Shown here: positions 13,745 to 21,675 of the stretch, piece after piece
How positions within the stretch are numbered: position 1 is the first letter of the stretch
Layout of the letters: the number at the start of each line of letters is the position of its first letter
NCBI GenBank assembly: GCA_947253405.1
Contig: CAMXZF010000003.1
Span: forward strand, 1-30,284
Source: an uncultured Candidatus Saccharibacteria bacterium
GTDB lineage: Bacteria; Patescibacteriota; Saccharimonadia; Saccharimonadales; Saccharimonadaceae
Length of the DNA: 30,284 nucleotides
Direction of reading: 5' to 3'
Translations under genes and position numbers: made by a program
Notes under the pieces: model-generated
Told to the model about the DNA's origin: nothing
What the model saw: the letters and a program-made list of their open reading frames with translations, nothing else
The model's database searches: none

Positions 13745-16345
13745 CTAAATGCTAGGTGATATCGCCAAGCGAAAACCACAGGTGTCCCAGACGCCGCCGC
13801 CGCTGAGGTACGAATAGAACACACCTGCGTTAGAGCCATCATCATAGCTACCACCCCGATCTGACCAACGGTAATTGACGTTCGGAAAGTCTGCGAGACC
13901 GGAGCCCCAAGAAGAATTCCAATAATTTATGCTTTGCTCACGCTTAGTCTCATGTAAAGCTTGACCACCACAGGTGTCCCAAGTACAAATATCATTGTTA
14001 TAGTGCTCCTCATAATTTAAAGTTGACCAAGCTGGTTTAGTGCTAAATTCACCACCCGCATTAGTGTTTTTATATAAATCAACATAGGGTGGTTTTATCG
14101 GGTTGGTGACAGGATAGCCGTTATTTGCTGTTGTTTGGTTAGGGTTATCAGTTAAGTTAGCCATAATGCGTTCGTAGGCTCCACCAGCCATGTCATAGAT
14201 ACCAGTTGGATTGTTGGTAGTAGAGGCTAGTTGGCCTAGGCTGGTGTTATAGGCGTTGCAACCTCCATAAGACCATTTTCTGGTTTCAGATTGAGGTCCA
14301 CAGCCAGTGATACCATAGCTATCTTGGTTATTGCCGTCTTTAGCTTGGCTGTTACTGTAGTTGCCTTTTACCTTATTTAGTCCAGCACCATAAGTAGAAG
14401 AGGATAGATAGGTAATAGCGCCCCATTCAGTGTTTTTGAGCATGTGGGAAGAGTGGTTAGAGAGATGGTGATTGTTTTGTGGGATGACGGTATTGTTGCC
14501 ACCGACGTTATAATTGTCTTTTTGGCCTAGGGATTTAGCGATATCGTAATAGGTGCCTATATGGCCTGAAACTATACCAATATGCTTACTATTAGGCTTA
14601 ACGGTAGGGGCTGTAGTTGAGCCAGTGGTTTCATATTTACCGGCCCAGAAGCCGTTTAGGTCATGGGTTTTATCTATATCATTAATATACTTGATGTATT
14701 TCCATCTAAAGGCTGGATGAGTCGCCCAGGTAGTTTTGTTAGCTTTAGTACTATCATTTTCTGGGTTTAGTCTAGAGTAGCCTAGGTCTTTAGCACATTT
14801 AGTTCTATAGTCTTTGGTGGTTAAGGTAAGGCCAAAAATAGAAGAACAGCTAGTGGAGTCACCTGGGGTTTTGAAAAGATTGTATTTGTTTTCAAAGTTA
14901 ATCATGAAGCCAGGGTGCTTAATGAGGTTGTTGTCTGGCAGTTTATAGTCATCGTCAGTTACTACCTTATCGGTTGCGTTAGGACGCATGACTTCATAGC
15001 TATAGCGTGGTATATAGACAAAGTAGCCTAGGACATCGTTTTCATCGATTACTTTATTTTGGTTCTTATACTTATTAGGATCTTTAACGGTTACAGCATT
15101 AGCCCAGTTTCTATTGTTGTAGTCATACCACTGGCCAACTTGGTTAGATGGTAGACTACCATTTATACCAGCTTGGTTGTTAGTTAGGGATTCCCATTTA
15201 GGGGCTGTGGTGTTACCAGTATATTTAACTGGGATCATGTTGTTATCTAGATCAACTCTACAGTCATTCTTAGCATTGCCTGATTGGCATGGACTAAATT
15301 TAGAGACGATGTAAGACTGATCTAGTTTAGCTATGCCGCCCATGGTAGTGACGTAGACATCGTATTCACCGGGCGTGTTAGTTGTTGGTGAGTTAAATGA
15401 GATAACCGTATCTTCTTTAGCTGTATTAGGATAAGTCTTTAGGTTAGTAGCTAATTCATTACTATCGGCTTTACCATCTTTATTAAAGTCAATGAAGACT
15501 GAAGTAGCTGTTTTAAGGTTAGTACCTTCTATAGCTGTTAGGTCTGACTTAGTAGTATAGTGAGTGTCGTTAATGACTTTAGAGATAGTGGGTGGAGCAA
15601 TTGGTGGTAGTTTAGGTGTTACGGTATAGACAACATTGGTAGAGTAAGTGCCAGCTGGTAGAGAATTAGATAGTTTAGCACCATAGTAGATATAGAAGGT
15701 TTGGGATTTAGTTTTACCTATTTCAGCAGCAGCATCTTTTAGAGTGACAGGGTTGTCTTTAGTGGGTACTTGGTAAAAACGAGCGGATTGAAAAGCTTGC
15801 GCATCAGTTGACATACGATCGCAAGGGATAATAGCTCTGGTCAATCCAGGGCTATCGTTAAAATAGAAACAAACAGATACTGGTAAAAACCCCCAAGTAT
15901 TTTCAGTTAAGCTAGAGCCACCTTGTTGACCAATTTTAATAACACCGTTGCTAGTCCCGTAGGATACACCTTGCTCACTATTGTATTTAGCTTGTACTGG
16001 GTTAATAACTTGGTTAGCTTGATCATTAGGGTTAGTTCTTTCTCTAGTTAAATTAGAGTGATCTTTATTAGTACTAACGGTTGCTAGATAACCTACGCCA
16101 CTATTAGCTTCAATGTTTAAGATAGTGGGATAGTTGGTTATTATGGTGTTATCGTTAGTAATATATTTATCTAGCTTAGCAATAGTATTAGCATCTTTAT
16201 TACTTAGACTAACAGTTAGATAGGTAGAGTCATTGTTATTATTAGTTGGTTCAGCTTTAGCTAGATTAGGTAGAGATAGACTAGATAGTAAAATATAGAG
16301 AGATGGTAGAAGTAGGGTTAGAAAAGAGAGGGTTTTTAAACCCAT
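13745..16345 (-). CDS. Large secreted surface protein with IPT/TIG-like and FGE/C-type-lectin-like domains
   Basis: 866 residues. A signal peptide (1-31; hydrophobic LTLLLPSLYILLSSLSL, then AKA before E32) sends it outside. Residues about 40-245 form an Asn/Thr-rich region ending in a strand motif (LPAGTYSTNVVYTV). About 250-350 resembles an IPT/TIG domain (PPTISKVINDTHY ... GEYDVYVTTMGG). From about 365 the pattern QWYDYNNRNWANAVTV, YIPRYSYEV, DLNGFWAGKYETTGS, NTEWGAITYLSSSTYG, GIYDMAGGAYERIMANL and a final RGGSYDDGSNAGVF ... GFRLAI is that of formylglycine-generating-enzyme-like (C-type lectin fold) domains. The last 50 codons look like the variable region of a retroelement-diversified protein. 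No LPXTG or C-terminal anchor is seen. Two WDTCG elements suggest a disulfide. The ATG at 16345 lies 5 nt after a run of ten G. Confidence 0.8.
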   Translation of the reverse strand: MGLKTLSFLTLLLPSLYILLSSLSLPNLAKAEPTNNNNDSTYLTVSLSNKDANTIAKLDKYITNDNTIITNYPTILNIEANSGVGYLATVSTNKDHSNLTRERTNPNDQANQVINPVQAKYNSEQGVSYGTSNGVIKIGQQGGSSLTENTWGFLPVSVCFYFNDSPGLTRAIIPCDRMSTDAQAFQSARFYQVPTKDNPVTLKDAAAEIGKTKSQTFYIYYGAKLSNSLPAGTYSTNVVYTVTPKLPPIAPPTISKVINDTHYTTKSDLTAIEGTNLKTATSVFIDFNKDGKADSNELATNLKTYPNTAKEDTVISFNSPTTNTPGEYDVYVTTMGGIAKLDQSYIVSKFSPCQSGNAKNDCRVDLDNNMIPVKYTGNTTAPKWESLTNNQAGINGSLPSNQVGQWYDYNNRNWANAVTVKDPNKYKNQNKVIDENDVLGYFVYIPRYSYEVMRPNATDKVVTDDDYKLPDNNLIKHPGFMINFENKYNLFKTPGDSTSCSSIFGLTLTTKDYRTKCAKDLGYSRLNPENDSTKANKTTWATHPAFRWKYIKYINDIDKTHDLNGFWAGKYETTGSTTAPTVKPNSKHIGIVSGHIGTYYDIAKSLGQKDNYNVGGNNTVIPQNNHHLSNHSSHMLKNTEWGAITYLSSSTYGAGLNKVKGNYSNSQAKDGNNQDSYGITGCGPQSETRKWSYGGCNAYNTSLGQLASTTNNPTGIYDMAGGAYERIMANLTDNPNQTTANNGYPVTNPIKPPYVDLYKNTNAGGEFSTKPAWSTLNYEEHYNNDICTWDTCGGQALHETKREQSINYWNSSWGSGLADFPNVNYRWSDRGGSYDDGSNAGVFYSYLSGGGVWDTCGFRLAISPSI
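13763..13925 (-). other. Candidate DGR-type variable region at the 3' end of the surface gene
   Basis: Codes for the last 50 or so residues of the FGE/lectin-like domain (W..RGGSYDDGSNAGVF ... GFRLAI), the place where diversity-generating retroelements write. Bases 13771-13920 are 83/150 G+C against 19/60 in 13981-14040. Codons here are rich in NNC/NNT of varied first two bases (TAC CTC AGC GGC GGC GGC GTC), the outcome expected when template AAC/AAT codons are randomised at A. No reverse transcriptase or template repeat is in the window. Confidence 0.45.
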
Positions 16346-16424
16346 AAATACCCCCCCCCCAGGTGGTACATTGCGAAGATAAAGTTAGTTTATTATTAGT
16401 TGACTTATACTTAGAAGCTAACAT
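16281..16424 (-). CDS. Upstream ORF of 47 codons overlapping the surface-protein start
   Basis: Starts ATG 16424, with GAGGG (16433-16429) ideally placed before it; the encoded peptide begins MLASKYKSTNN. It runs through the ten-G tract and, at the present tract length, continues out of frame past the surface-protein ATG to a TAG at 16283-16281. With nine G (or twelve) it would be in frame and add 26 residues ahead of the annotated Met. It is either the true start of the surface gene in an off phase, or a short regulatory leader ORF. I know of no homologue. Confidence 0.5.
   Translation of the reverse strand: MLASKYKSTNNKLTLSSQCTTWGGGIYGFKNPLFSNPTSTISLYFTI
16351..16360. repeat. Homopolymer of ten C/G in the surface-protein leader
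   Basis: A run of exactly ten C on the plus strand (G10 on the coding strand), 5 nt before the ATG at 16345 and inside the upstream ORF. It is the longest G/C homopolymer in an otherwise AT-rich window and the kind of tract that changes length by polymerase slippage. Confidence 0.9.
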
Positions 16425-16460
16425 AACACCCTCTTTTTTGTTTATATAGTTTATGGTTAT

Positions 16461-16469
16461 ATTATAACA
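16461..16469 (-). promoter_or_regulatory. Extended -10 promoter of the surface-protein gene
   Basis: Minus-strand TGT-TATAAT, a perfect extended -10, 11 nt past the udg stop. Transcription should start near 16454, giving a leader of about 108 nt to the ATG at 16345 that contains the upstream ORF and the G10 tract. Confidence 0.65.
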
Positions 16470-16479
16470 TAAGGCGAGG

Positions 16480-17052
16480 TTAAGGCTGATTAATCAACTT
16501 AGCTAAATTTTTAAAATCACTTATTAAAGTCTGCTTCATTGAGCCATTATAAAGTGCGGCTGCTGGATGGTATAACGGCAACAGCTTACAATGGCTGCCC
16601 TCTAACCCAATTTCATATAGCTTGCCATGCACGTCAGATATTTTGGCCTCTGGCAAAAAATAACCCATCGCATGTCGCCCCAAAGTCACAATTACTTTTG
16701 GCTTAATAATATCTAGCTGCTTAATTAAATAAGGCAAAAATTCAGCTTTTTCTTTATTAGATGGGTCACGATTTTGTGGCGGACGATACTTTACAATATT
16801 AGTTATATAAACCTGCTGGCGTTTTAAATTAATGCTATTTAGCATTTCATCTAATAATTTACCCGATGCCCCGACAAATGGTCGCCCCGATAAATCTTCG
16901 GCCTTACCAGGAGCCTCGCCGATAAATACTATGTCGGCATCAACATCACCCTCGCCCATTACTAGATTAGTCGCCTTACTAGCTAAATTAAAGCAAACTT
17001 TACTATCTAGTATATCTGCTTTTAATTGATTAATTTTAGTTAACTTATCCAA
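16480..17052 (-). CDS. Uracil-DNA glycosylase, family 4-like, without its Fe-S ligands
   Basis: Removes uracil from DNA to start base-excision repair. 190 residues with the family-4 motifs GEAPGKAED (45-53), GRPFVGASGKLLDEML, ITNIVKYRPPQNRDP, VTLGRHA and the catalytic-loop HPAAAL. Family-4 enzymes hold a 4Fe-4S cluster by four Cys (CxxC near the N-terminus, one in KCRPPxNR, one 16 residues later). Here those positions are S17, C20, Y89 and F105, so the cluster cannot form. The start is TTG at 17052, with AAAGAG just before it and only 6 nt after the upstream stop. Last gene of the clp operon. Confidence 0.85.
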   Translation of the reverse strand: MDKLTKINQLKADILDSKVCFNLASKATNLVMGEGDVDADIVFIGEAPGKAEDLSGRPFVGASGKLLDEMLNSINLKRQQVYITNIVKYRPPQNRDPSNKEKAEFLPYLIKQLDIIKPKVIVTLGRHAMGYFLPEAKISDVHGKLYEIGLEGSHCKLLPLYHPAAALYNGSMKQTLISDFKNLAKLINQP

Positions 17053-17058
17053 AACTCT

Positions 17059-17874
17059 TTACTTTTTAGCCCTATTATACAAATAAGTGCTTAAGCGATT
17101 AAGTCGCTCAATAAAAGTGCGCTCATTCTGACTTAACTTTTCATTAACCTCTTTCCACTTTACGGTAAAGTCGTGCGCTAGATTATCAGCCTGCTCTTTT
17201 AAGTTATCATAGCCAGACCTATCACCATTTAATGCCCTTTCAACTAAATTAGCGTTTTTGTCATAAAAATCAGCCATGATAGCTAGTGCTTGATCAATAT
17301 TTTCTTCACCTATATTTGCGGCTTTAAATTTCTCTGCAATCTGATTAGCTTTATTTTTGTAGGAATTAGCTTCGCTATAACTTAAGTTAGATTTAAGGCT
17401 AAGCTTATTTAAATCCGCGATATTATCAGCCACATTCTCATAAACATTGTAGGCTTTTGACATATTATTCATACCATTACTATATGTTTTAAAAGCTTTT
17501 TTAAGCTCAGAAAACAACTGCGCAGCTTGATTGTCACTTGATATGATCGGACTTATTTCTAAGTCTGACATTTTAGAAGTAAGCTGATTATTAATAGACT
17601 GAAGTTTACTGCTAATTGATTCACCCTGATCGCTATTTGATTTGCTGCCAAAAGATAACCCCAGCTTTTTAACTGAATCAGACTCATTATTAATAAAGGC
17701 GACCATACCGTCTACGATGCGGATAGATTGTAGATATTTATTCCGATTAGAGCTAGAAATTAACCCGTTAATCACAGTAAATAAAATTACAATCAAGACC
17801 GCTAGACTAGCTAGCATTAGTTTGTGCTTAAAATAGCCAGTTGAAGACTTTTTTATATTGAAACGCTTACTCAT
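17059..17874 (-). CDS. Membrane-anchored helical (coiled-coil) protein, unknown
   Basis: 271 residues: basic cytoplasmic N-terminus, one membrane helix at about 17-39 (KLMLASLAVLIVILFTVING), then an almost wholly helical outer part rich in Asn, Ser, Lys and Leu with hydrophobic spacing typical of coiled coils. No cysteines, no recognisable enzyme motif. It resembles the outer sensor half of chemoreceptor-type proteins in general shape, but no signalling domain follows. It lies between the membrane Clp ATPase (11 nt upstream) and the uracil glycosylase (6 nt downstream), so it is cotranscribed; partnership with the Clp ATPase at the membrane is possible but not shown. No clear Shine-Dalgarno. 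Confidence 0.65.
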   Translation of the reverse strand: MSKRFNIKKSSTGYFKHKLMLASLAVLIVILFTVINGLISSSNRNKYLQSIRIVDGMVAFINNESDSVKKLGLSFGSKSNSDQGESISSKLQSINNQLTSKMSDLEISPIISSDNQAAQLFSELKKAFKTYSNGMNNMSKAYNVYENVADNIADLNKLSLKSNLSYSEANSYKNKANQIAEKFKAANIGEENIDQALAIMADFYDKNANLVERALNGDRSGYDNLKEQADNLAHDFTVKWKEVNEKLSQNERTFIERLNRLSTYLYNRAKK

Positions 17875-17885
17875 AGCTATTCGAT

Positions 17886-20300
17886 TTACTGTTTGGCTAA
17901 ACTATTTTGAATATCTTCCTTGTTAAGGTTAATTCCTGATCCGGGCACCATTTCACCGCTCAACATTTTTTCAGCCACAATATTTTCTACTGTTTTTTGT
18001 ACAATTCGACGCATTGGTCGAGCACCTAAGCGGGGATCATAACCAGCGTCGACTAGCAGCCTTTGCGCCTCATCTTCAACGTTTACAAAAACCTTTTGTG
18101 TAGCAAGGTTTTTATTAATACCCTTTAAAATCAAGCTGACCACTTTTAATAGCTCCTCCTTAGTTAGGGGTCTAAATACGGCAATTTCGTCAAAACGATT
18201 AAGGAACTCTGGCTTGAACTGCTGTGACTGAATTAGCTCGTTCTGAATCTGCTCAGAAAACTGCTCGATCTGATAGCCAGCCTCAATATATTGACGAATA
18301 CGATCAGCCCCGGCGTTAGAGGTAGCAATTAAAATTGTATCGCGGAAACTAATCTCGCGGTTGTTGATGTCACGCAAAACACCTTCATCTAGCACCTGCA
18401 GTAAAGTAGTTAAAACATTAGTGTGGGCTTTTTCAATTTCGTCCAACAAGACCACACTAAAGGGATTTTTCTGCACTTGAGCCGACAGAGAGTTCGGATC
18501 AGTAGCACCGTCAGCAATTAAGCGTGCCACATCACTTGGCATGACATATTCGTTTAGATCAATCCTTACCATATTGCCTTCACCACCAAAATAGGCTGAC
18601 GCTAATGATTTTGCTAGTTCAGTTTTACCAACACCCGTAGGGCCAAGAAATAGAAATGTACCAATTGGTCTATTTTCGTTACGTACGCCAACGCTTGCTC
18701 GCCTTAAGGCCGAAGCTACCGCCTTAACTGCACTAGTCTGGTTGATCATTCTTTCATGAATTATATCTTCTAGATTTAATAAGCGTTGCTTTTCGTCACC
18801 ACTATCATGCTCGGTGACTGCCCCGCCGACTTTAATGCCTAGAGTTTTTTCAATGGTGCTGACAATCGAGCTAGCGTCAATGATGTTGCCTTTGGCCTGC
18901 TGTATAGAATTTTCCAAAAGCTGCACCGATTTGCGCGGTTGCGCCACATCGTTAATATAGCGCTCACTTAGGCGCCAAGCCTCTTTAAGGGCGCGATAAG
19001 TGAATAAGCAATTATTCTTATACTGCAAGCTAATTATTCTATCCTGCATGACGGTCATAGTGTCATCCTCGTTGGTTGATTTAACATCAATGCGATTCAA
19101 AACTGATGATAAAGCTGGCTTACTTTGCGCAATTTGTAAGAAACGATGCTCTTCCATTGAAAGAATTAAGCGTAAACCACCGGCTTCTAAAATTGGTTGC
19201 AAAATATTACTTAAATCAACTGCGCCCGTGTCGTTTTCAAAAAATAACTCAGCATTATCTAAAAATAAAATTATATTCTTTGCCCGATAAGCTTCTACCA
19301 TTAACTGATTTACTAGCTGCTCTAAACCAACGCCGTTAGCGCCAGAAATAATGGCTGATGCATCTAAAGCAAAAACCTGGCTAAACTTTAAGTTTGATGG
19401 TAGTTTTTGGCTAGCGTCCATTAAACTTTCAGCAAACTTATCAACAATACTTGACTTACCCGATCCAAGCGGTCCAATTAAAGCAACGTTACGACGATTG
19501 CTCGAGCTTAAAATCTTTTGCATACTTAAAACAGCTTCTCTGGTGCTATCCAAGTCAGAAGACAAAGATCGATTGCCACCGCTATATTTTGCACTTAAAC
19601 TAACACCAAAACGCTCTAATAATGGTGTATAGCCAAATGACCAATCTCTAGCAATACCACCAGTTAAGCGATATTGGCTGTGAACTTTTTGCATCCAATT
19701 AATGTGCGTGTACCACTCAACACCCTTTAGTAAATCATCTAAATCGATTCGCATTGATTTTAATACTTGCTCAATACCGGGTTGATTCCTTAATAAAGCT
19801 AGTAATACAATTGGCCCAGTTATGGTGTCAGGTTTTTTGGCTAAACCGTTCCAAATAGACCAAGATTCTTGCCAAACAGGCCCTAAGTCATTTGATTCTG
19901 ATATTGATTGACTAATAAAGTCAGGCGGTAACTGAAAACGCGCCATTATAAAGCGACCGCTATTAGTCTTGGCTAATAAATCCAATAAATTACGCTGTGA
20001 TAAGCCATTAGACAACAAGCCCAGCAATTCTGGCTCTAAAACATCGTCAATCGTTCTAGCCTGCTTGTTAGGTGGTAATTGATCTAGATAACGCTTAACC
20101 CAAAAAAACGGTACCAAAAACCACAAGCTAAAGGATAAGACTAGCCAACTGATTGCCTTGCCATCTAAAAAGAGGATTATTGAAAACACAAAAAACACTG
20201 CTGCGATAATGGGCGCAACAATTTTAATAATTTTGCCAAAAGACTTGTTGAATCGAGCTGATAGTAATCGATGTGAATTATAGTTTACAGAATTTTCCAT
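17886..20300 (-). CDS. Membrane-anchored Clp/Hsp100-type double AAA+ ATPase
   Basis: 804 residues from ATG 20300, which has TAGGAG 4-5 nt upstream; an earlier TTG/ATG-type start at 20363 would overlap the preceding gene by 79 nt and has no such signal. Two membrane helices (about 24-46 and 49-68) replace the usual free N-domain, then a Clp-N-like helical region (about 85-200). D1 has Walker A GPLGSGKS (276-283) but its Walker B reads LFLDNAEL: the catalytic Glu is Asn 349. D2 has intact Walker A GPTGVGKT (553-560) and B VVLLDEIEKAH, plus SNAGA and RFDEI. The D2 pore loop (GYVG in ClpA/B/C) is absent (LIADGATDPNSLSAQVQ) and no KYRG is seen in D1. No ClpP-binding tripeptide is evident. It is probably not a standard unfoldase for ClpP. 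Confidence 0.85.
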   Translation of the reverse strand: MENSVNYNSHRLLSARFNKSFGKIIKIVAPIIAAVFFVFSIILFLDGKAISWLVLSFSLWFLVPFFWVKRYLDQLPPNKQARTIDDVLEPELLGLLSNGLSQRNLLDLLAKTNSGRFIMARFQLPPDFISQSISESNDLGPVWQESWSIWNGLAKKPDTITGPIVLLALLRNQPGIEQVLKSMRIDLDDLLKGVEWYTHINWMQKVHSQYRLTGGIARDWSFGYTPLLERFGVSLSAKYSGGNRSLSSDLDSTREAVLSMQKILSSSNRRNVALIGPLGSGKSSIVDKFAESLMDASQKLPSNLKFSQVFALDASAIISGANGVGLEQLVNQLMVEAYRAKNIILFLDNAELFFENDTGAVDLSNILQPILEAGGLRLILSMEEHRFLQIAQSKPALSSVLNRIDVKSTNEDDTMTVMQDRIISLQYKNNCLFTYRALKEAWRLSERYINDVAQPRKSVQLLENSIQQAKGNIIDASSIVSTIEKTLGIKVGGAVTEHDSGDEKQRLLNLEDIIHERMINQTSAVKAVASALRRASVGVRNENRPIGTFLFLGPTGVGKTELAKSLASAYFGGEGNMVRIDLNEYVMPSDVARLIADGATDPNSLSAQVQKNPFSVVLLDEIEKAHTNVLTTLLQVLDEGVLRDINNREISFRDTILIATSNAGADRIRQYIEAGYQIEQFSEQIQNELIQSQQFKPEFLNRFDEIAVFRPLTKEELLKVVSLILKGINKNLATQKVFVNVEDEAQRLLVDAGYDPRLGARPMRRIVQKTVENIVAEKMLSGEMVPGSGINLNKEDIQNSLAKQ

Positions 20301-20671
20301 GGTGCTCCTACAATAACCATCATCAAAAGGCCAGCCAAAGGCATAATTGGCATAATTGGCCACATTAATAGCTTGATGCCATTAATAATAGAGAGTAATA
20401 GCAAAACAACCGTGCCAAGAATTATTAGTAGCGAACGCATAAAGGCGCCAATTAGCCTACTAAACAAGCGGTTGCCAAAAGCAGCTAGCTTGGCTTGAAT
20501 GTTATTGCCTGTGTCATCAGCGGATATTTGCCGAAACGGCGAAAACCAAGTTTTGATCAATAAACCAATACTAAAAGTATCAGCCATTTTTGCCATTGAT
20601 AACTTTGATCGGCTCAATTGATCAATCCAGCCGTCAATATACCACCATTTTAATAGACCCACCAAGATCAT
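20285..20671 (-). CDS. Small membrane protein upstream of the Clp ATPase, unknown
   Basis: 128 residues, Met-, Leu- and Ile-rich. An N-terminal amphipathic part with aromatic pairs (LLKWWYIDGWIDQL; KTWFSPFRQI) is followed by two or more hydrophobic segments from about residue 75 (SLLIILGTVVLLLLSIINGI and LLMWPIMPIMPLAGLLMMVI). I recognise no family. Its stop (20287-20285) overlaps the Clp start at 20300 by 16 nt, so the two are translationally coupled and the proteins may sit together in the membrane. ATG 20671 lies 6 nt below a perfect extended -10, with no Shine-Dalgarno. First gene of a four-gene operon. Confidence 0.7.
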   Translation of the reverse strand: MILVGLLKWWYIDGWIDQLSRSKLSMAKMADTFSIGLLIKTWFSPFRQISADDTGNNIQAKLAAFGNRLFSRLIGAFMRSLLIILGTVVLLLLSIINGIKLLMWPIMPIMPLAGLLMMVIVGAPWKIL

Positions 20672-20677
20672 AAAAAT

Positions 20678-20686
20678 ATTATAACA
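20678..20686 (-). promoter_or_regulatory. Extended -10 promoter of the clp operon, leaderless
   Basis: Minus-strand TGT-TATAAT then ATTTTT then ATG (20671). The predicted RNA start falls at or one base from the start codon. Confidence 0.65.
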
Positions 20687-20731
20687 GATATCATTAATTT
20701 AATTCGTAACTAATCAACTCTAAATATAAAC

Positions 20732-20740
20732 TGATATAAT
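20732..20740 (+). promoter_or_regulatory. Extended -10 promoter of yebC
   Basis: TGA-TATAAT, transcription from about 20747; AAAGGAG (20759-20765) lies 5 nt before the ATG at 20771. It is back to back with the clp operon promoter. Confidence 0.6.
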
Positions 20741-20770
20741 AATCATTAAGTAAACTACAAAGGAGATAAT

Positions 20771-21484
20771 ATGTCTGGACACAGTAAATGGGAAACTACC
20801 AAAAGACAAAAAGCTGCCACTGACGCCAAGCGTGGCGCTATCTTTACTAAACTTGGCAATATGATTGCTATTGCAGCTCGCAGTGGATCTGATCCAAATA
20901 TGAACCCCTCTTTAGCTATGGCAATTGAAAAAGCTAAACACGCCAACATGCCAGCAGCCAACATCCAGCGCGCTATTGATCGCGTTGCCGATAAAAATGC
21001 CCAGGCACTAGAAGAGATTGTGTATGAAGCCTATGGTCCAGGTGGTATTGGCATTATTATATCGACCGCTACGGATAATCGTAATCGCACTTTTCCTGAA
21101 GTGCGCACTGCATTAACTAAAAATGGTGGCACCATTGCCGATCAAGGCTCAGTGGCTTTTCAGTTTGAGCGTAAAGGTGTTATACACATTAACGCTACGG
21201 GTGATGATAATTTATTGCTGGCTTTAGAGTCTGGTGCTGAGGATGCTGTTGAAGAAGATGGCGAAATTATAGTTTATACCGATATGAAAGACTTACATAA
21301 AGTCAGGCAATCTTTGATTGATAACAAACTGGAAGTTAGCGATGCTAGCTTAGACTATATTGGTAAAAATTTAGTTACAATTGACGACCCAGTCACCGCC
21401 GAAAAAGCCTTAAAGCTACTTAATGCCCTTGACGACCTTGACGATGTAACTAATGTTTACACTAACGCTCATATTGTTGATTAG
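20771..21484 (+). CDS. yebC: YebC/TACO1-family translation factor
   Basis: Long annotated as a transcriptional regulator; members of the family are now known to relieve ribosome stalling at proline-rich stretches. 237 residues with the family signature at the start (MSGHSKWETTKRQKAATDAK), the GIGIIISTATDNRNRT and RTALTKNGGTIADQGSVAFQF segments, and three-domain length. It has a clear Shine-Dalgarno and its own promoter, and is followed 63 nt later by tRNA-Pro on the same strand, a pleasing fit with proline decoding though probably chance. The window encodes one very Pro-rich product (the tail-anchored protein at 11664). Confidence 0.94.
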   Translation: MSGHSKWETTKRQKAATDAKRGAIFTKLGNMIAIAARSGSDPNMNPSLAMAIEKAKHANMPAANIQRAIDRVADKNAQALEEIVYEAYGPGGIGIIISTATDNRNRTFPEVRTALTKNGGTIADQGSVAFQFERKGVIHINATGDDNLLLALESGAEDAVEEDGEIIVYTDMKDLHKVRQSLIDNKLEVSDASLDYIGKNLVTIDDPVTAEKALKLLNALDDLDDVTNVYTNAHIVD

Positions 21485-21510
21485 TAATTAACAAATCGCC
21501 TATTGATATA

Positions 21511-21519
21511 TGCTATAAT
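21511..21519 (+). promoter_or_regulatory. Extended -10 promoter of tRNA-Pro
   Basis: TGC-TATAAT; transcription from about 21526, 22 nt before the mature 5' end. Confidence 0.55.
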
Positions 21520-21547
21520 TTAAATTGTCATTTTATATGACTAGTGT

Positions 21548-21623
21548 CGGGGTGTGGCGCAGTTGGTAGCGCGCCGCGTTTGGGACGCGGAGGTCGTCCG
21601 TTCAAGTCGGATCACCCCGACCA
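21548..21623 (+). tRNA. tRNA-Pro (anticodon TGG)
   Basis: Full cloverleaf: acceptor stem CGGGGTG (21548-21554) with CACCCCG (21613-21619), anticodon stem CCGCG/CGCGG, loop TTTGGGA with anticodon TGG at 21581-21583, T-arm GTCCG-TTCAAGT-CGGAT, discriminator A and an encoded CCA (21621-21623). The UGG anticodon can read all four proline codons. Confidence 0.97.
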
Positions 21624-21675
21624 ATTAAAGAAGATTTAATGACTCGGTCTGCAAGACTCCATCTTTAAACTGAAG

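Noticed and set aside
21624..21668. TTAAAGA/TCTTTAA inverted repeat as a terminator between tRNA-Pro and the 506-residue gene
   Set aside because: The stem is AT-only with a loop of about 30 nt and no T-run in the right place; too weak to call.
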